A stretch of DNA of 64,000 nt from Lasioglossum baleicum. Lineage: Eukaryota > Arthropoda > Insecta > Hymenoptera > Halictidae. This document shows, one piece after another, positions 36,001 through 49,700 of this stretch. The notes beneath the pieces were generated by a model. It was not told the DNA's origin. It made no database searches and saw only the letters and a program-made list of their open reading frames with translations. Made by a program: the position numbers and the translations under genes. The stretch lies in NCBI RefSeq assembly GCF_051020765.1, contig NC_134944.1, positions 1,736,001-1,800,000 of the forward strand. Direction: 5' to 3'. How positions within the stretch are numbered: the stretch's first letter is position 1; every line of letters starts with the position of its first letter.

Positions 36001-39000
36001 CGTCAGCGTCTTCCTTGACCTCTTTGGACACCTTATCCTTCGCAAACTTGACTCCAGTAGCCACATCTTGCGCTACTCCCTTTGCTTTGGCGTCAACCTG
36101 TTTGGCTTCCTTCGCTGTTTTGTCTTTCACAGCCTCTGCGCCATCGGCAACAGCTGCAACTCCGGATGCAACCTTGTCCTTCACGATGGTAGCGTCTTCC
36201 TTAATTTCGGTCACAAGTGCATCCTTTGCTGACTTGGCACCATCAGCTACCTTTTCTGCTGCTTGTCCTGTTTTATCTTTCACATCTTTAGCTCCATCAG
36301 AGATCTTTTCACCAACAGCTTTGCCAGCATCGGTCACCTTCTGCGCTCCATCCTGAACTTTGTCGCTGACTTTATCTTTAACATCCTTTGCACCAGCAAC
36401 CACCTTGTCCTTACCAGACTTTACATCATCCACAATTTTATCTTTCACAGATTCAGCAGCCTTTGCTTTCTCAGCTGCAGCTTCCCGGAGTTTAGCTTCC
36501 TCTTCGGCTGCCTCCTTCTTCGTCTCATCAAGGAACTCTTTCATGTCTTCAGACACCTCATCGGCTGCGTGTTTTGCTCCCTTAAACAAACCAGAAAGGA
36601 AACCACCAGTCTTCTCCTTCGCTTTCTTTGCCTCCTTTGATGCCTTGTCCTTTGCAGCTTCAGCACCATCGGCAACTGCACCTATTCCTGATGCAACCTT
36701 CTGTTTGACTGCGTCAGCGTCTTCTTTCACTTCTTTGGCTACCTTATCCTTCGCTGCCTTGGCATCATCGGCCACATCTTGCGCTACTCCTTTTGCCTTA
36801 GCTTCCACCTGTTTAGCTCCCTTCGCTGCTTTGTCTTTCGCAGCCTCTGCGCCATCGGCAACAGCTGCAACTCCGGATGCAACTTTGTCCTTCACGATGG
36901 TAGCGTCTTCCTTAATTTCTGTCACAACTGCATCCTTTGCCGACTTCGCTCCATCAGCTACCTTTTGTGCTGCTGTTCCTGTTCTATCTTTGATCTCTTT
37001 AGCTCCATCAGTGATCTTTTCACCAATATCTTGAACTGTCTCGCTGACTTTGTCCTTCGTGTCAGCCGCAGCTGATACAACCTTGTCCTTAGCCTGATCT
37101 AGACCCGATAGTGTCTTGTCTTTAGCTTGTGCTGCACTGTCGACAACATCTTTGGCAGCCGTCTGGGCTTTCGCAGCGGTTTCCTTGGCAGTTTCGGCGA
37201 CCTTCTGACCAACAGCTTTGCCATCGTCAGAAAGCTTCTGCATCGCATCAGAAGTTTTCTGAGTGACTCCGTCTTTTGCATCCTTCGCAGCGGACACTGC
37301 TTTGTCTTTAGCCAGCTTTGCATCCGTTATCACGCTGTCTTCGGCAGTCTCGATGTCTTTCATCTTCTTAGCGGCCATTTCGCGTGCTCGAGCTTCCTCC
37401 TCGGATGCTTCTTTCCTCGTTTCGTCAAGGAAATCTTTTACATCGTCGGAGACTTCCTCGGCAGCGTGTTTTGCTCCTTTGAACAGCCCAGAGAGGAAAC
37501 CACTGCCCTTTTCTTTAGCTTTCTTGGCTTCCTTCGCAGCTTTGTCTTTCGCAGTTTCTGCGCCATCGGCAACAGCATCTACTCCTGATGATACCTTGCT
37601 CTTGACTGCCTCGGCATCTTCCTTGATCTCCTTCGACACTTTGTCCTTTGTGTCCTTTGCGCCGTCAACTAATTTCTGTGCTGTGGACTTTGTTTTGTCT
37701 TGGACTTCCTTAGCTCCGTCAGAAATCTTTTCACCAACTGCTTTGCCAGTATCTGACACCTTTTGGACTCCATCTTGAACTTTCTCGCTGACTTTATCTT
37801 TCACGTCCTTCACACCTGTGACAACTTTGTCTTCAGCATCCTTTGTCTGCTGAGCAATTGAATCTTGCATTCTGTCCTTCTCTTGAGACGCTTCTCTCCT
37901 CGTCACCTCAAGGAAATCTTTAACATCGTCCGTTACTTCATCAGCTGAATGCTTAGCTCCCTTGAACAACCCAGAAAGGAACCCACTGCTTTTGTCTTTA
38001 GCCTTCTTAGCTTCCTTCGCTGCCTTGTCCTTTGCAGCCTCTGCACTATCGGCAACTGCACCAATTCCTGATGCAACCTTCTGTTTGACTGCGTCAGCGT
38101 CTTCCTTGACCTCTTTGGACACCTTATCCTTTGTAGTCTTGACTCCACTTGCCACATCATGCGCTACTCCCTTTGCTGTGGCGTCAACCTGTTTGGCTCC
38201 CTTTGCTGTTTTGTCTTTCACAGCGTCTGCGCCATCGGCAACTGCTGCAACTCCAGATGCAACCTTGTCCTTCACGATGGTAGCGTCTTCCTTAATTTCC
38301 GTCACAACTGCATTGGCTCCATCAGCTACCTTTTGCGCTGCTGCTCCTGTTTTATCTTTCACATCCTTAGCTCCGTCAGAGATCTTTTCACCAACAGCTT
38401 TGCCAGCATCGGTCACCTTCTGCGCTCCATCCTGAACCTTGTCGCTGACTTTATCTTTAACATCCTTTGCACCAGCAACGACCTTGTCCTTACCAGATTT
38501 TACATCATCCACAATTTTATCCTTCGCAGCTTCTGCGTCCTTTGCTTTCTTCGCCGCGGCTTCCTTCAATTTCGCTTCCTCCTCAGCAGCCTCCTTCTTC
38601 GTTTGTTCAAGGAAGTCCGTAACATCTTCAGTTACCTCTTCAGTTGCGTGCTTTGCTCCTTTGAACAGTCCAGAAAGGAATCCACCGCCTTTCTCCTTTG
38701 CCTTCTTCGTCTCCTTCACAGCTTTGTCTTTGGCGCTCTCTGCACCATCAGCTACTGCGTCAACCGTAGATGAGACCTTTTGCTTCGCGGCTTGACTACC
38801 ATCCTTTATATCCTTCGATACTTTCTCTGCCGCGTCCTTGACATCCGCAGTTTTCGTCATTGCTTTATCTTCAGCCTGTTTCGCAGCGTCTGAGATCTTG
38901 TGTTCAGCAGCCTTGCCAGCGTCAGAGACTTTCTGCACTCCTTCGGATACTACCTCGCCAATTTTAATTACAGAGTCCTTCGCCACTTCTGCAACCTTGT

Positions 39001-42000
39001 CTTTAGCATCTTTCAAGTCACCTACAACCTTATCCTTTCCTGCCTCCGTTTGTTTCAACTTATCTTTTGCAGCTTGTTCAGCTTTTGTCTTGTCTTCCGT
39101 CGCTTCCCTCTTCATCTCATCCAGGAAATCCTTGACATCGTCAGTCGCCTCATCAGCAGATTGCTTGGAACCTTTGAAGAGTCCAGAGAGGAAGCCACTG
39201 CCTTTATCTTTAGCTTTCTTGGCTTCCTTCGCAGCTCTGTCCTTTGTAGCCTCTGCACCATCGACTACTGCATCAACTCCAGATGAAACCTTGCTCTTCG
39301 CTATCTCTGCATCTTCCTTGATCTCCTTCGACACTTTGCCCTTCGTGTCCTTCGCACCGTCCACTAATTTCTGTGCTGTGGACTTTGTTTTGTCTTGAAC
39401 CTCCTTAGCTCCGTCAGAGATCTTCTCGCCAACTGCTTTGCCAGTATCAGACACCTTCTGAACGCCATCCTGAACTTTGTCGCTGACTTTATCCTTGACA
39501 TCCTTCGCACCTGCGACGACTTTATCTTTAGCTTCTTTCGCTTCAGCCACTGCCTTGTCTTTGGCCGCCTCGCCATCTTTCATCTTCTCAGCACCCGCAT
39601 CTCGAAGTCTGTCCCTCTCTTCAGACGCTTCTCTCTTCGTCTCATCAAGGAATTCTTTAACATCGTTCGACACTTCATCAACAGAATGTTTAGCTCCCTT
39701 GAACAACCCAGAAAGGAAACCACTGCCCTTCTCTTTGGCCTTTTTAGCTTCTTTCGCTGCTTTGTCTTTCGCAGACTCTGCACTATCAGCAACTGCAGCC
39801 ACGCCAGGCGCAACTTTCTCTTTCACGATGGTAGCATCTTCTTTAACTTCCTTCGAGACTGTGTCCTTCGCAGCCTTGACTCCGTCAGCTACCTTCACAG
39901 CTGCTGCTTCCGTCTTGTCTTTAACTTCCTTTGCTCCTTCAGCGATCTTTTCGCCTGCTGCTTTGCCAGCATCGGTCACCTTCTGCGCTCCATCCTGAAC
40001 TTTGTCGCTGACTTTGTCTTTAACATCCTTTACGCCAGCAACGACCTTATCTTTACCAGCTTTTAAATCGTCTGCAAGTTTATCTTTCGCAGCTTCAGCG
40101 TCTTTAGCTTTCTCCGCTGCTGCTTCCTTCAATTTCGCTTCCTCTTCAGCAGCCTCCTTCTTCGTTACATCAACGAATTCTTTGACGTCCTCGGACACTT
40201 CGTCCGCTGCGTGCTTCGCTCCCTTGAACAATCCAGAAAGGAAACCACCAGTCCTCTCCTTCGCTTTCTTTGCCTCCTTCGCTGCTTTGTCCTTCGCAGA
40301 CTCTGCACCTTCGGCAACTGCATCCACTCCAGACGCAACCTTCTCTTTCACGATGGTAGCGTCTTCCTTAATTTCCGTCACAACTGCATCCTTTGCTGAC
40401 TTGGCACCGTCAGCTACTTTTTGCGCTGCAGCTCCTGTTTTATCTTTCACATCCTTAGCTCCATCAGCCATCTTCTCACCTGCTGCTTTTCCAGCATCGG
40501 ACACCTTTTGCGCTCCATCCTGAACTTTGTCGCGGATTTTATCTTTAACGTCCTTTGCACCAACAACGACCTTATCCTTGCCAGATTTTACATCATCCAC
40601 AATTTTATCTTTCGCAGCTTCTGCGTCCTTTGCTTTCTTAGCCGCGGATTCCTTTAATTTGGCCTCCTCTTCAGCAGCCTCCTTCTTCGTCTCTTCAACG
40701 AATTCTTTCACGTCCTCGGACATTTCATCAGCTGCGTGTTTTGTTCCCTTGAACAATCCAGATAGAAAACCACTGCCTTTGTCCTTAGCTTTCTTAGCTT
40801 CCTTCGCTGCTTTGTCCTTCGCAGCCTCTGCACCATCTGCAACTGTAGCTACGCCAAATGCCACCTTCTCTTTCACGATGGTAGCATCTTCTTTAACTTC
40901 CTTCGAGACTGTGTCCTTTGCATCCTTGGCTCCATCAGCCACCTTCACAGCTGCTGCTTCTGTCTTGTCTTTCACATCTTTAGCCCCATCAGAGATCTTC
41001 TCGCCAACAGCTTTGCCAGTATCGGCTACCTTCTGAGCTCCATCATGGACTTTGTCGCTGACCTTGTCTTTGACATCCTTCGCAGCAGCAACTACTTTGT
41101 CCTTACCAGATTTTACATCCCCCACAATTTTATCTTTCGCAGCTACTGCGTCCTTCGCTTTCTCAGCCGCAGATTCCTTCAATTTCGCCTCCTCTTCAGC
41201 AGTCTCCTTCTTCGTCTCATCAAGGAACTCTTTCACGTCTTCGGACACCTCGTCCGCTGCGTGTCTTGCACCCTTGAACAGCCCAGAAAGGAAACCACCA
41301 GTCTTCTCCTTCGCTTTCTTTGCCTCCTTCGCAGCTTTATCCTTCGCAGATTCTGCACCTTCGGCAACTGCATCCACTCCAGACGAGACCTGGCCTTTAA
41401 CAGCCTCAGCGTCGTCCTTAACTTCCTTGGCGATTTTATCCTTCGCTGCCTTTGCTCCATCAACCACTTCTTGACTCACTGTCACTGTTTTATCCTTAAC
41501 ATCCTTAGCTCCATCAGCAATCTTCTCACCTGCTGCTTTCCCAGCATCAGTCACCTTCTGCGCTCCATCGTGAACCTTATAGCTGACTTTATCTTTAACG
41601 TCCTTTGCTGCAAGTACTACAGCATCCTTTCCCTCCTTAACATCAGCTGCAATTTTGTCTTTCTTCGTCTCAGCGTCTTTGATCTTCTCAGCAGTCTTCT
41701 CTCGAACTTTAGCTTCCTCCTCTGCTGCCTCCTTCTTCGTCTCATCGAGGAACTCTTTAACATCCTCTGACACCTCGTCAGCAGCGTGTTTTGCTCCTTT
41801 GAACAACCCGGAGAGAAAACCAGTACCCTTCTCTTTCGCCTTCTTAGCGTCGTCCTGAGCCTCTTTCGACAATTTACTCGCCTCTGATTTTCCTTCGTCA
41901 ACAACGCTTTTCGCAGCTTTGCGACCTTCATCCACAGTGTCTAGAGTAGCATTCGCAACGTTCTGCGTGTCCTCCATCAGCTTGGCACTGGTCTCGCGAA

Positions 42001-43737
42001 GAGGCTTCGCCTCCTCCAGAGGTGCACTCTTCTCCCTCGACCTGCTTCTGGACTCTCTGGACAGTTTCGGACTCCTAAATATCCCCAGGATCCCACTTCC
42101 CTTGTCCTTATCAGAAGCCTCTGCTTCGGACACCTTACCAGGCTTCAGTGTATCATCCGCCTGATCCGAAACCGTCGCATGTTTCGTTTCCTCGTCGCCA
42201 CTATCAAAGGACGTATCTTTAGAAGAACTCTTCTCCCTGGACGCACTCCTCTTCTTACTCTTCAGCTTCGGGCTCTTGAACATGCTGAAGAAACCTCCAG
42301 CCTTATCCTTCCCCTCTTCATCTTTCAATCCCTCAACTGACTCCTTCTGCGCATCGGATTTCCCGTTCATGTCCCTCTTCTGGACCTCTGCGATGTCGTA
42401 CGAGTGTCCATTCAGCCTGTCCCTAGGTGTATCGTCATACTGGACGTGCGAAGTGAACGTGTGAACCTCGTCCTTGGCCACGGATGACTTCTCAGCAACC
42501 TTAGGAGTCGTACTCTCCGCGAGCTTCTTCGCGTCATCTACCAATTTCCCGGAGACAACCTTCGCTTCCTCATCACCGCTGTCGAAAGAAGTCTCCTTGG
42601 ACTTCTTCAGCTTCTTCTCCTTGGATTTAGGGCTCTTGAAGATGCCGAAGAACCCTCCTTTCTCTTTCTCTTGATCTTCTGCAGTTGCACCAGTATCAGG
42701 CACGTCTGTCACTTTTACAGCGTGTTTTACTTCCCGATGGTCATCAGGTTGCGTGACCACCATCTGCCTCGCGTCATCCAGGAACATCAAGGTAGCTAAC
42801 TTCGCGTCTGGCGCGGTGCTAGGCTCACTGATCGTGAATCCTGTTCGAGTTTCCTGTCCCGCAACAACCGCAGGAGCCTTGACTTCCTCGTCTCCGCTAT
42901 CGAAAGACGTGTCCTTCGATCCTGTCTTCTTCTTCGACTTGGATCCCTTGAAGATCCCTGATAGTATCCCACCGCTCTTCTCTTTCGATTTCTTCGCTTC
43001 ATCCTCCTGCTTCTCTTCGGGACTAGCATACTGAGCGGTGTACACGCCTTCGTAAGCTGAAACTTGTTTCTCGCTGGGTTTAGGCTCTTTTGGAATGTGT
43101 TTCGCTTGCTTCTGATCATCCTGTTTAGCTTCTTTCGCTTTTCCCGGCGCTCCTTTCACCGTGTCCTTCGCAGGACTTGTTGGAGACGTCAGTTTCTCGT
43201 CGATTTCCTTACCTTCTTTCGACATCAGCTCCTTCTTGCTAGCTACAGTCTGTTTGCCGTTCGAGGACGTTCCTTTCGGCGAAGTATGATCGACTTCTTT
43301 CACGGTGACAGTTTGCGTGATCACCGGAGGCTGACCTGTTTTACTATCAATCACCGAAACCACTGTCTTCGATGCTACGATGGTGACGGCAGGATCGCCC
43401 TTACCATCGCGCACGTAACGCTGTTTGATTATGGTTGGCTCAACCACTGGCACGCCCTGAACTTGCTCGGTCACGGGTTTGAACCTAATACTCTTATCTT
43501 TCTGCTCCCTGTCGCCTAACTGATCCCTAACAAAACTCTGAACTACAGCACCTCTTGCCTCTTTATTGTCCCGCGCATCATCATCATCATCATCATAAAC
43601 CACCGACCACCCTTCCTTCGCTAACTTCCCCATCTCTTTCTCCGCGTCTGCTATTACACCTGTTAATTAAGTATTACATATTTTAGGCATCTGTAAACGT
43701 GGCAAAATAAGAAGAACACATTTTGTTTTTTAATTTG

Positions 43738-43770
<33 letters not shown>

Positions 43771-46700
43771 CTAATAAGTCGGTCATGATTAGTGTAAGCC
43801 AGCTTTCTCGGCATTGCTGTAGTTTGTTTTGAGAATTCAGCGGTTAGACTCTCGTGTGTGGTTTTTGTGCATCGAGTGTTTCGTGCTGTGGAGCAGCTAT
43901 CCAAGATGTTTGAAAATTTGTGTGGTCGCACGGCGAATTGGTAATTGGATTGATTATGCATTCGTCAGTGCTAGGCGACCGATTGTAATTCCAAATTTTT
44001 AAAAGAAACCAACGAAACAGAGGCGTTCAAGGGGTATTCTTCTTTGCAGATGTTAAATGTTAAAACGATATCTTCACAGTAGAATATCCCTTGACTTTTA
44101 ATTACTCGCATATAGTGTTTACAGTCTCAGAACTTTAAATTTAATGTTCATTTACAAATATTCATTTTACATTCAAGTAGTCATTTCATCGAATAAAAAA
44201 CATTGAAGAAAGTATAGTGCGAGTAATTGAAGGATGACTAGAAGCGACATTACCAATTTTCTTGTACGAGACTCTAATCGTGAACAATTAGCGTGTTACT
44301 CTAGTTACGAGAAACTTTGAGAGCTGTTCCGTGTGCCCGCACAGTTAGGCCACACATGTCTGCCGTTCATGCAACGCCAAAAAATTGCAGCGAAACCTTT
44401 TTTTTTGCTGAAACAAATTAATGGGACGAAGAGTGTCGAAGAAGTAGAAAGGCTATTAGTGGGTCATTGAAAAAAAAATGAAAGACACAGAGTATCGTAA
44501 TTATAATACAGTCGAAAATGATGAGTAGTCGCTCGTTTTTTGAGAATGCGCAAAAATAAATAAGTAGTATCGTTACGCAATTGAAAACAAAAGCAAGCTG
44601 AATCGATTCGAAGAGATCCGCATCGGCGCTCCACAGAACCTGTCAGTGAAAGATAGAATTGATGATATATAAAAATGTAAAAAAAGAAAGTAAACGTTCT
44701 AGTGCCGACGACCCTCCATAAGCTAAGAACTTTTGAACGCTCGTGAATCGTGTCCAGAATCGGAATGCCGTGCTATAGTTCGAACGGAAACAATCGCCTA
44801 CGTTGCTGAACGTAGCTCAGCCACTGTTGCTAATTACCAAGTTCAAGGTTTATGTATGTTATTGAATAACACGTGACGCGCTGTGCGTGTTGCGTAGTAT
44901 TGTTCTTTAACTTTCGATTACTCGCGTGTAGCGCTTGCAATCTCTTAAAGTAGTTTATTAGTTGTTTCATCGAATAAAGATTCATTTACGTGGCAAATGG
45001 AGTGCGAGTAACTGAAAGTTAAGTCGTTGGCTATGTCTCGTATTGTATAGTTTAACGACAAGTAACGTGATAAACCTTTGCGGTCGAAGAATGTGAAGCG
45101 GTAATACAGCAACCGCGTCACACTTTTCATAATACAATAATTGATACGCTGCGCTGTACAGGCTCAAAAGTGTCTTTTGATAAATCTCTTTCCAAGAGAG
45201 TGCAAAGTACGGAGACCGATTACTACCCAAACTAAAAAAGAAAAACACAATAGATCAACGATGAACTATAACATAATGAACACGATGTCACTAGAAGCGA
45301 GATCTTGGATATAGAGCCATGTAGCACTAGGCGATTAAAATCTGATCGTCGAATGGTTAATAATAAAGTCGTTGTCCTCGAACCAAGCGTGATGATATTA
45401 TCGCGTTAAGTTCGTCATGCTGCGTACACGTATCCGATGGTGTAAGATCATGGTGAGACCAGTTGAATGGATGATTTCGCGGTAGATCGCTGCGCCCTGC
45501 GATCTTTGCAGCTAGATATATTTGAGAGTGCAGCTGGTCGGAAGCGCGGCCCCTCAACCCACCATTTTTTTGCTCGGCAAAGATGCGGAAAACCACTTAC
45601 CGGAAACTATTTGGTTGGCTTGCGAGGCCACCCTCTGTCGTCTCTCGTCTTCGCGGTCTTCGTCGACCTCGTCGCGTGACTTTTTACTCATCACGTCTGC
45701 CACACGACATTTCTGTTCGAGAAAGTCGGCCATTACGTCCCCAAGCTCTTTCTCGTCGCTCGCGTACTTATCTTTGATGGGGGTCGAGGTTCCGTTGAAT
45801 GCAGTGCCGTTTGTGATCGTGACATGCTGTTTTGCTGTTCGGTGCAACAAACAAACAAGAAAACAGTGATTTAAACACGCGTGATCCGAGCCAGCTTTTC
45901 CGATTCAACGTTGCGCCGCGCCGCGCCGCGCCGGAATAACACGAACCGTCCGACAAACAGAGTTCTGCTAATTTAAATACATCGTAATTGAATTACATCA
46001 TTTAATCACATTGTATTTTGTGAAATGCAATGCAACTGAAATAAAATGTAATTGAATTACTTTGCAATTATAATTTGTCGAGTAATTCAATTATAATTGA
46101 ACGCATCTTATTTTATATTTCGCTGCACTTTTTCAATCATATTCGATGGCTCCGACGGATCTACAACCTAAACGATTGTGATTTTATGCGTTTATGACGC
46201 GTGCAGATTACGGTACAACGAAAGAACAGAATTTTAGCTGCAATTTTTCATAAAAAATCATTTTGGAAAAGTAATAACACCTGGTTTTCTTCTACGGCAA
46301 TGTATGTACAGCTAACAGAAAAATCAGCGATTTCGATATTTGAATAATATCGCCTGATGAATGGTCAGAGAGACGAAAAATAGTGCACCGACGGCAAATG
46401 ATACTATTATGCGAGCAATCGCGGCGAATGTATTATACAAGGCGTTACGAGAAAGTGCTTACGAAGAAATGTTAAACTCGGCCTTATGATCTAACACATT
46501 TTTCTTAGCAATGACAGGAAATAAGGCTGGCCTGTTATTCACAAGAATAATGCAAGCGGTGACATCATATCCTTTACAGAAGTGTGGTCGTGTGTATGTG
46601 TAGTTTTGAATGGTATTCCAATTGAAGTTTGCACATTGTTGATAAAGATCCAATCAAAACGAGTAATAAAAGTTCGTGTAATCGTGGGATATACGTACTT

Positions 46701-49700
46701 GGCGTTTCGTGCTTAGTGCCGGTAATACTGAGGTCTTCCACGGATTCGGAATCCTAAACAATAAATTCGTCAATTAACAAAACAATTCGGGGTGAGAATT
46801 AGATTATAATTATTTGTGGAAGCAGAGTGTGCCAACGTGGAACAGTATAAATATTACAAACCTTAGTTCTGTTGAGTTCGTAATCAGGATCCATCTTCGG
46901 ATCCATTTTCGCGTCGCGTCGCAACGATGTGTCCCTTGAAGGTCCCAATTCCTCTTTCAAAGAATCGAATCCAGGTTGATCTAATCGAACTCTGGCAACT
47001 GCTTGCTCTACGTCGTCGGTCACCAATTCCACGTTAAATATACACTTTTTCACGATGTCCTCGCGGCCGATCTTATTCAGCGCCTTGTCTATAGAATTTC
47101 CTGCACACACAAACATATTTTCACTTTTAGAATATGCTTAACATTCTACGACTTTATAGAACATGAAAAATTATATTGTATTTGTCTGCGTAGGTTTTAT
47201 TCGAGAATTGTGTATGTACTACAAACAAGTTACGCGGAGCATTGTTTGTCCACTCGGCTATCGCTGGTTTCATTAACCTTTTCGCCTCGATTTAAGCATC
47301 GTTAATTTTAAACGTCTTGTTCAATTAGTTTCGGAGATAACCGTATGAGAAATTTCTTGAAATAAATTCTGTTTATCGGAGATTACGGATTTCAGAGTTT
47401 AATCGGTCTATTGGTGGTTCAGAACAGATCCATAAAGAATCATTTTAAAAAGGCGCCTAATCAATTTCGTATCCACTAAATAATCATCGAGACTGATAAA
47501 ATTCCAGGTCGGAAGAAATGTTTAATTTTCAAATATCTCCGACTGCAAAGCGTTAAAATTGTGAAATTTCTGAATTTTTAACTTCACTATCACTATCAGT
47601 AATTATTGAATGAGATATGATATCGATTTCATAAAATCAATAAAAATTAAATACCGTGGAATTATTCTAGGTCGAACAAATATTTAATTTTCGAATTAAA
47701 ATAGCACCGAGTGTGAAGGGTTAAGAAGGCCAGTAAATAACGATTTGAAAGGAAATGACTGAACTTCGATCAAATAAAACAAACCCACTGAACAATTTAT
47801 CAATTATTAATTTTCGGCGCTAAACAAACACACAATTTTCACATTAACTTCCAAATTTCCCCGATCACATGCTAATCACAAGACGGTGAAATCGCTCTAA
47901 TAAGGAGAGCATCGTCCAAAACAAGATACCCTACTTCGATAAGCAGCGAACGATTGCTGTTCTCTCGTGAAAATTATCACAACTTCGCAGTAGTATATCT
48001 ACCAAACGACTGGAGCAAACTAGATGACCGATGTCCCTAATCAAGAAGAAGCATTCCAAGTCGTGTTCGCACACACGCGTGATCCGATTAAATGATATAT
48101 ACCAGAAAATTCCTACAATTTCGTAAACATCCCTTGTGATGCAAGCGTGGAACATTACACACCGTGTACACCGGGCAAACACATTTTTCACTTATTATTT
48201 TCCACAATTTAAATACACACCTGCGCTCATCGAGATCTGACATCTTTGAGCAGGTGATCTCCTAAAAAGCAACGACAGCTCGCTGACGTAAGTGTTAGTC
48301 CTTTCATTCTCGTACTCTTGGTACAAGGATATGAACATTCTCGCTTTCGAGACAATGAATAATTATAACAATGAAATAAAACGGACCGTCGCGCAGAGAA
48401 AAAGAAATGCACGGAAGACGCACAAGATGCACTGTCACTTTCACCGAGTTCCCGACACGAATGGGACACGCAGTTTACTGTTTACTTTAAACGATTGCAG
48501 AACTGTACGCGCATTACTGTCGTGTGTCAGTGCCATCAGTATCGCAAAAAGGGGGGGAGAAAAGAGTCCATAGGTTTATGTCAGGCATAATAATGCGGGG
48601 ATGAGATCATCAACTACGTTGCTCCTCAGATTCCACAGGTCTTAGTCAAACGCGCGCGTCTGATTAATTGACCTTGCCGAGAAACAGGTTTTTTTTCAGA
48701 TTTTTCGCTATCTGCTACTACATCTAACATTCTGCAATGACAGAAAAAAAAACTACGAGGCGTTTGAACCGTGCCTTCAATTTTATCGACGCGTTAATCT
48801 CGCATTGACCTTCCGATTCCAACGTGAATAAACTTCTTTTCAATCAAAGAACCATTTTAATTGTGTCGTCGACACCCTTTTTTTTTAGCTTAAAGTTTAT
48901 GATTTTAACCACAGGACCCTCGGTTCTGGGTTGAACCTTTTCTTCTACCAACAACTCCGTATTATTTCAAGTGTTTCGACTAATTGGAAGACAATACCGA
49001 GTACTATTATTGCGGAACGCCGTATGCTAAACAGTAAATAGAAATGAATGTATGCTTCGCGGAATTTCAAAATCGCATAATCGACGAACATACGTGACGC
49101 GTCGCTACTCATTGATTCGGTAGAACAGTGAGTAAAAGGCGAGAATACTATGCTTCACGGAATCGTTTCTGACTGTGTTCCGCAAGCGTATTTACGATGC
49201 TGATATAATAAGTGCTAATAGTAGAGTAAACATGCTGGCGTGTTTAATATTAGACGTGATACGCGGGGAAAATGTATATAAAAGTCTACGCGTAAAGTAT
49301 AATACACACCTGTAACTTTGTTTCCGTCCTTCTGCCATATCTTCAGCATCGCCGCAGCTTGTTGGGCAGGCTTGTTAGAATACTCTTCTTTAATGGAGGA
49401 CACTTCGTTAGGCGGAATATTCAATTCCTCTGCGAGCTTCTCCCAGTCCGAGCCCAACAGGTTCGCGATATCGGTTATTCTTATTGTTGCTCTGTGAATA
49501 GTGTCTGGACGACCTGTGAAGGAAGTAATTAACATTGAAACAGTTCCGCCTCGGATATCCACGGTTTATCCGCGGAACGATCTGCCGCAGCGTCTCTCAA
49601 CCTTTTGGTCGCACAACAGACTTCAATTTTTAAGACAGTACGTCCTCGACTTTCAAACGAGTACCCAGTCAACCAGGCCTGTCGCACAGCGTGCGGAGGC

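Larger units (their letters stand above)
43660..45600. other. Ank2 intron with two copies of a small inverted-repeat element
   Basis: No exon was seen. A GATT tetranucleotide run lies at 43740-43769. Two related elements are at 44088-44238 and 44907-45022. Confidence 0.6.

Noticed and set aside
30249..42164. Many long plus-strand open frames (up to about 510 codons) opposite the Ank2 giant exon
   Set aside because: They are Ser/Ala/Phe-rich mirror images of the Lys/Ala/Asp codon bias of the minus-strand repeat. They lack starts or splice sites in context and break up wherever the real repeat varies.
45913..45933. (CCGCG)n as a CpG-island promoter of a giant-tail-only isoform
   Set aside because: The stretch is only 21 bases, a similar run at 62525 has no gene start, and no in-phase first exon could be found beside it.
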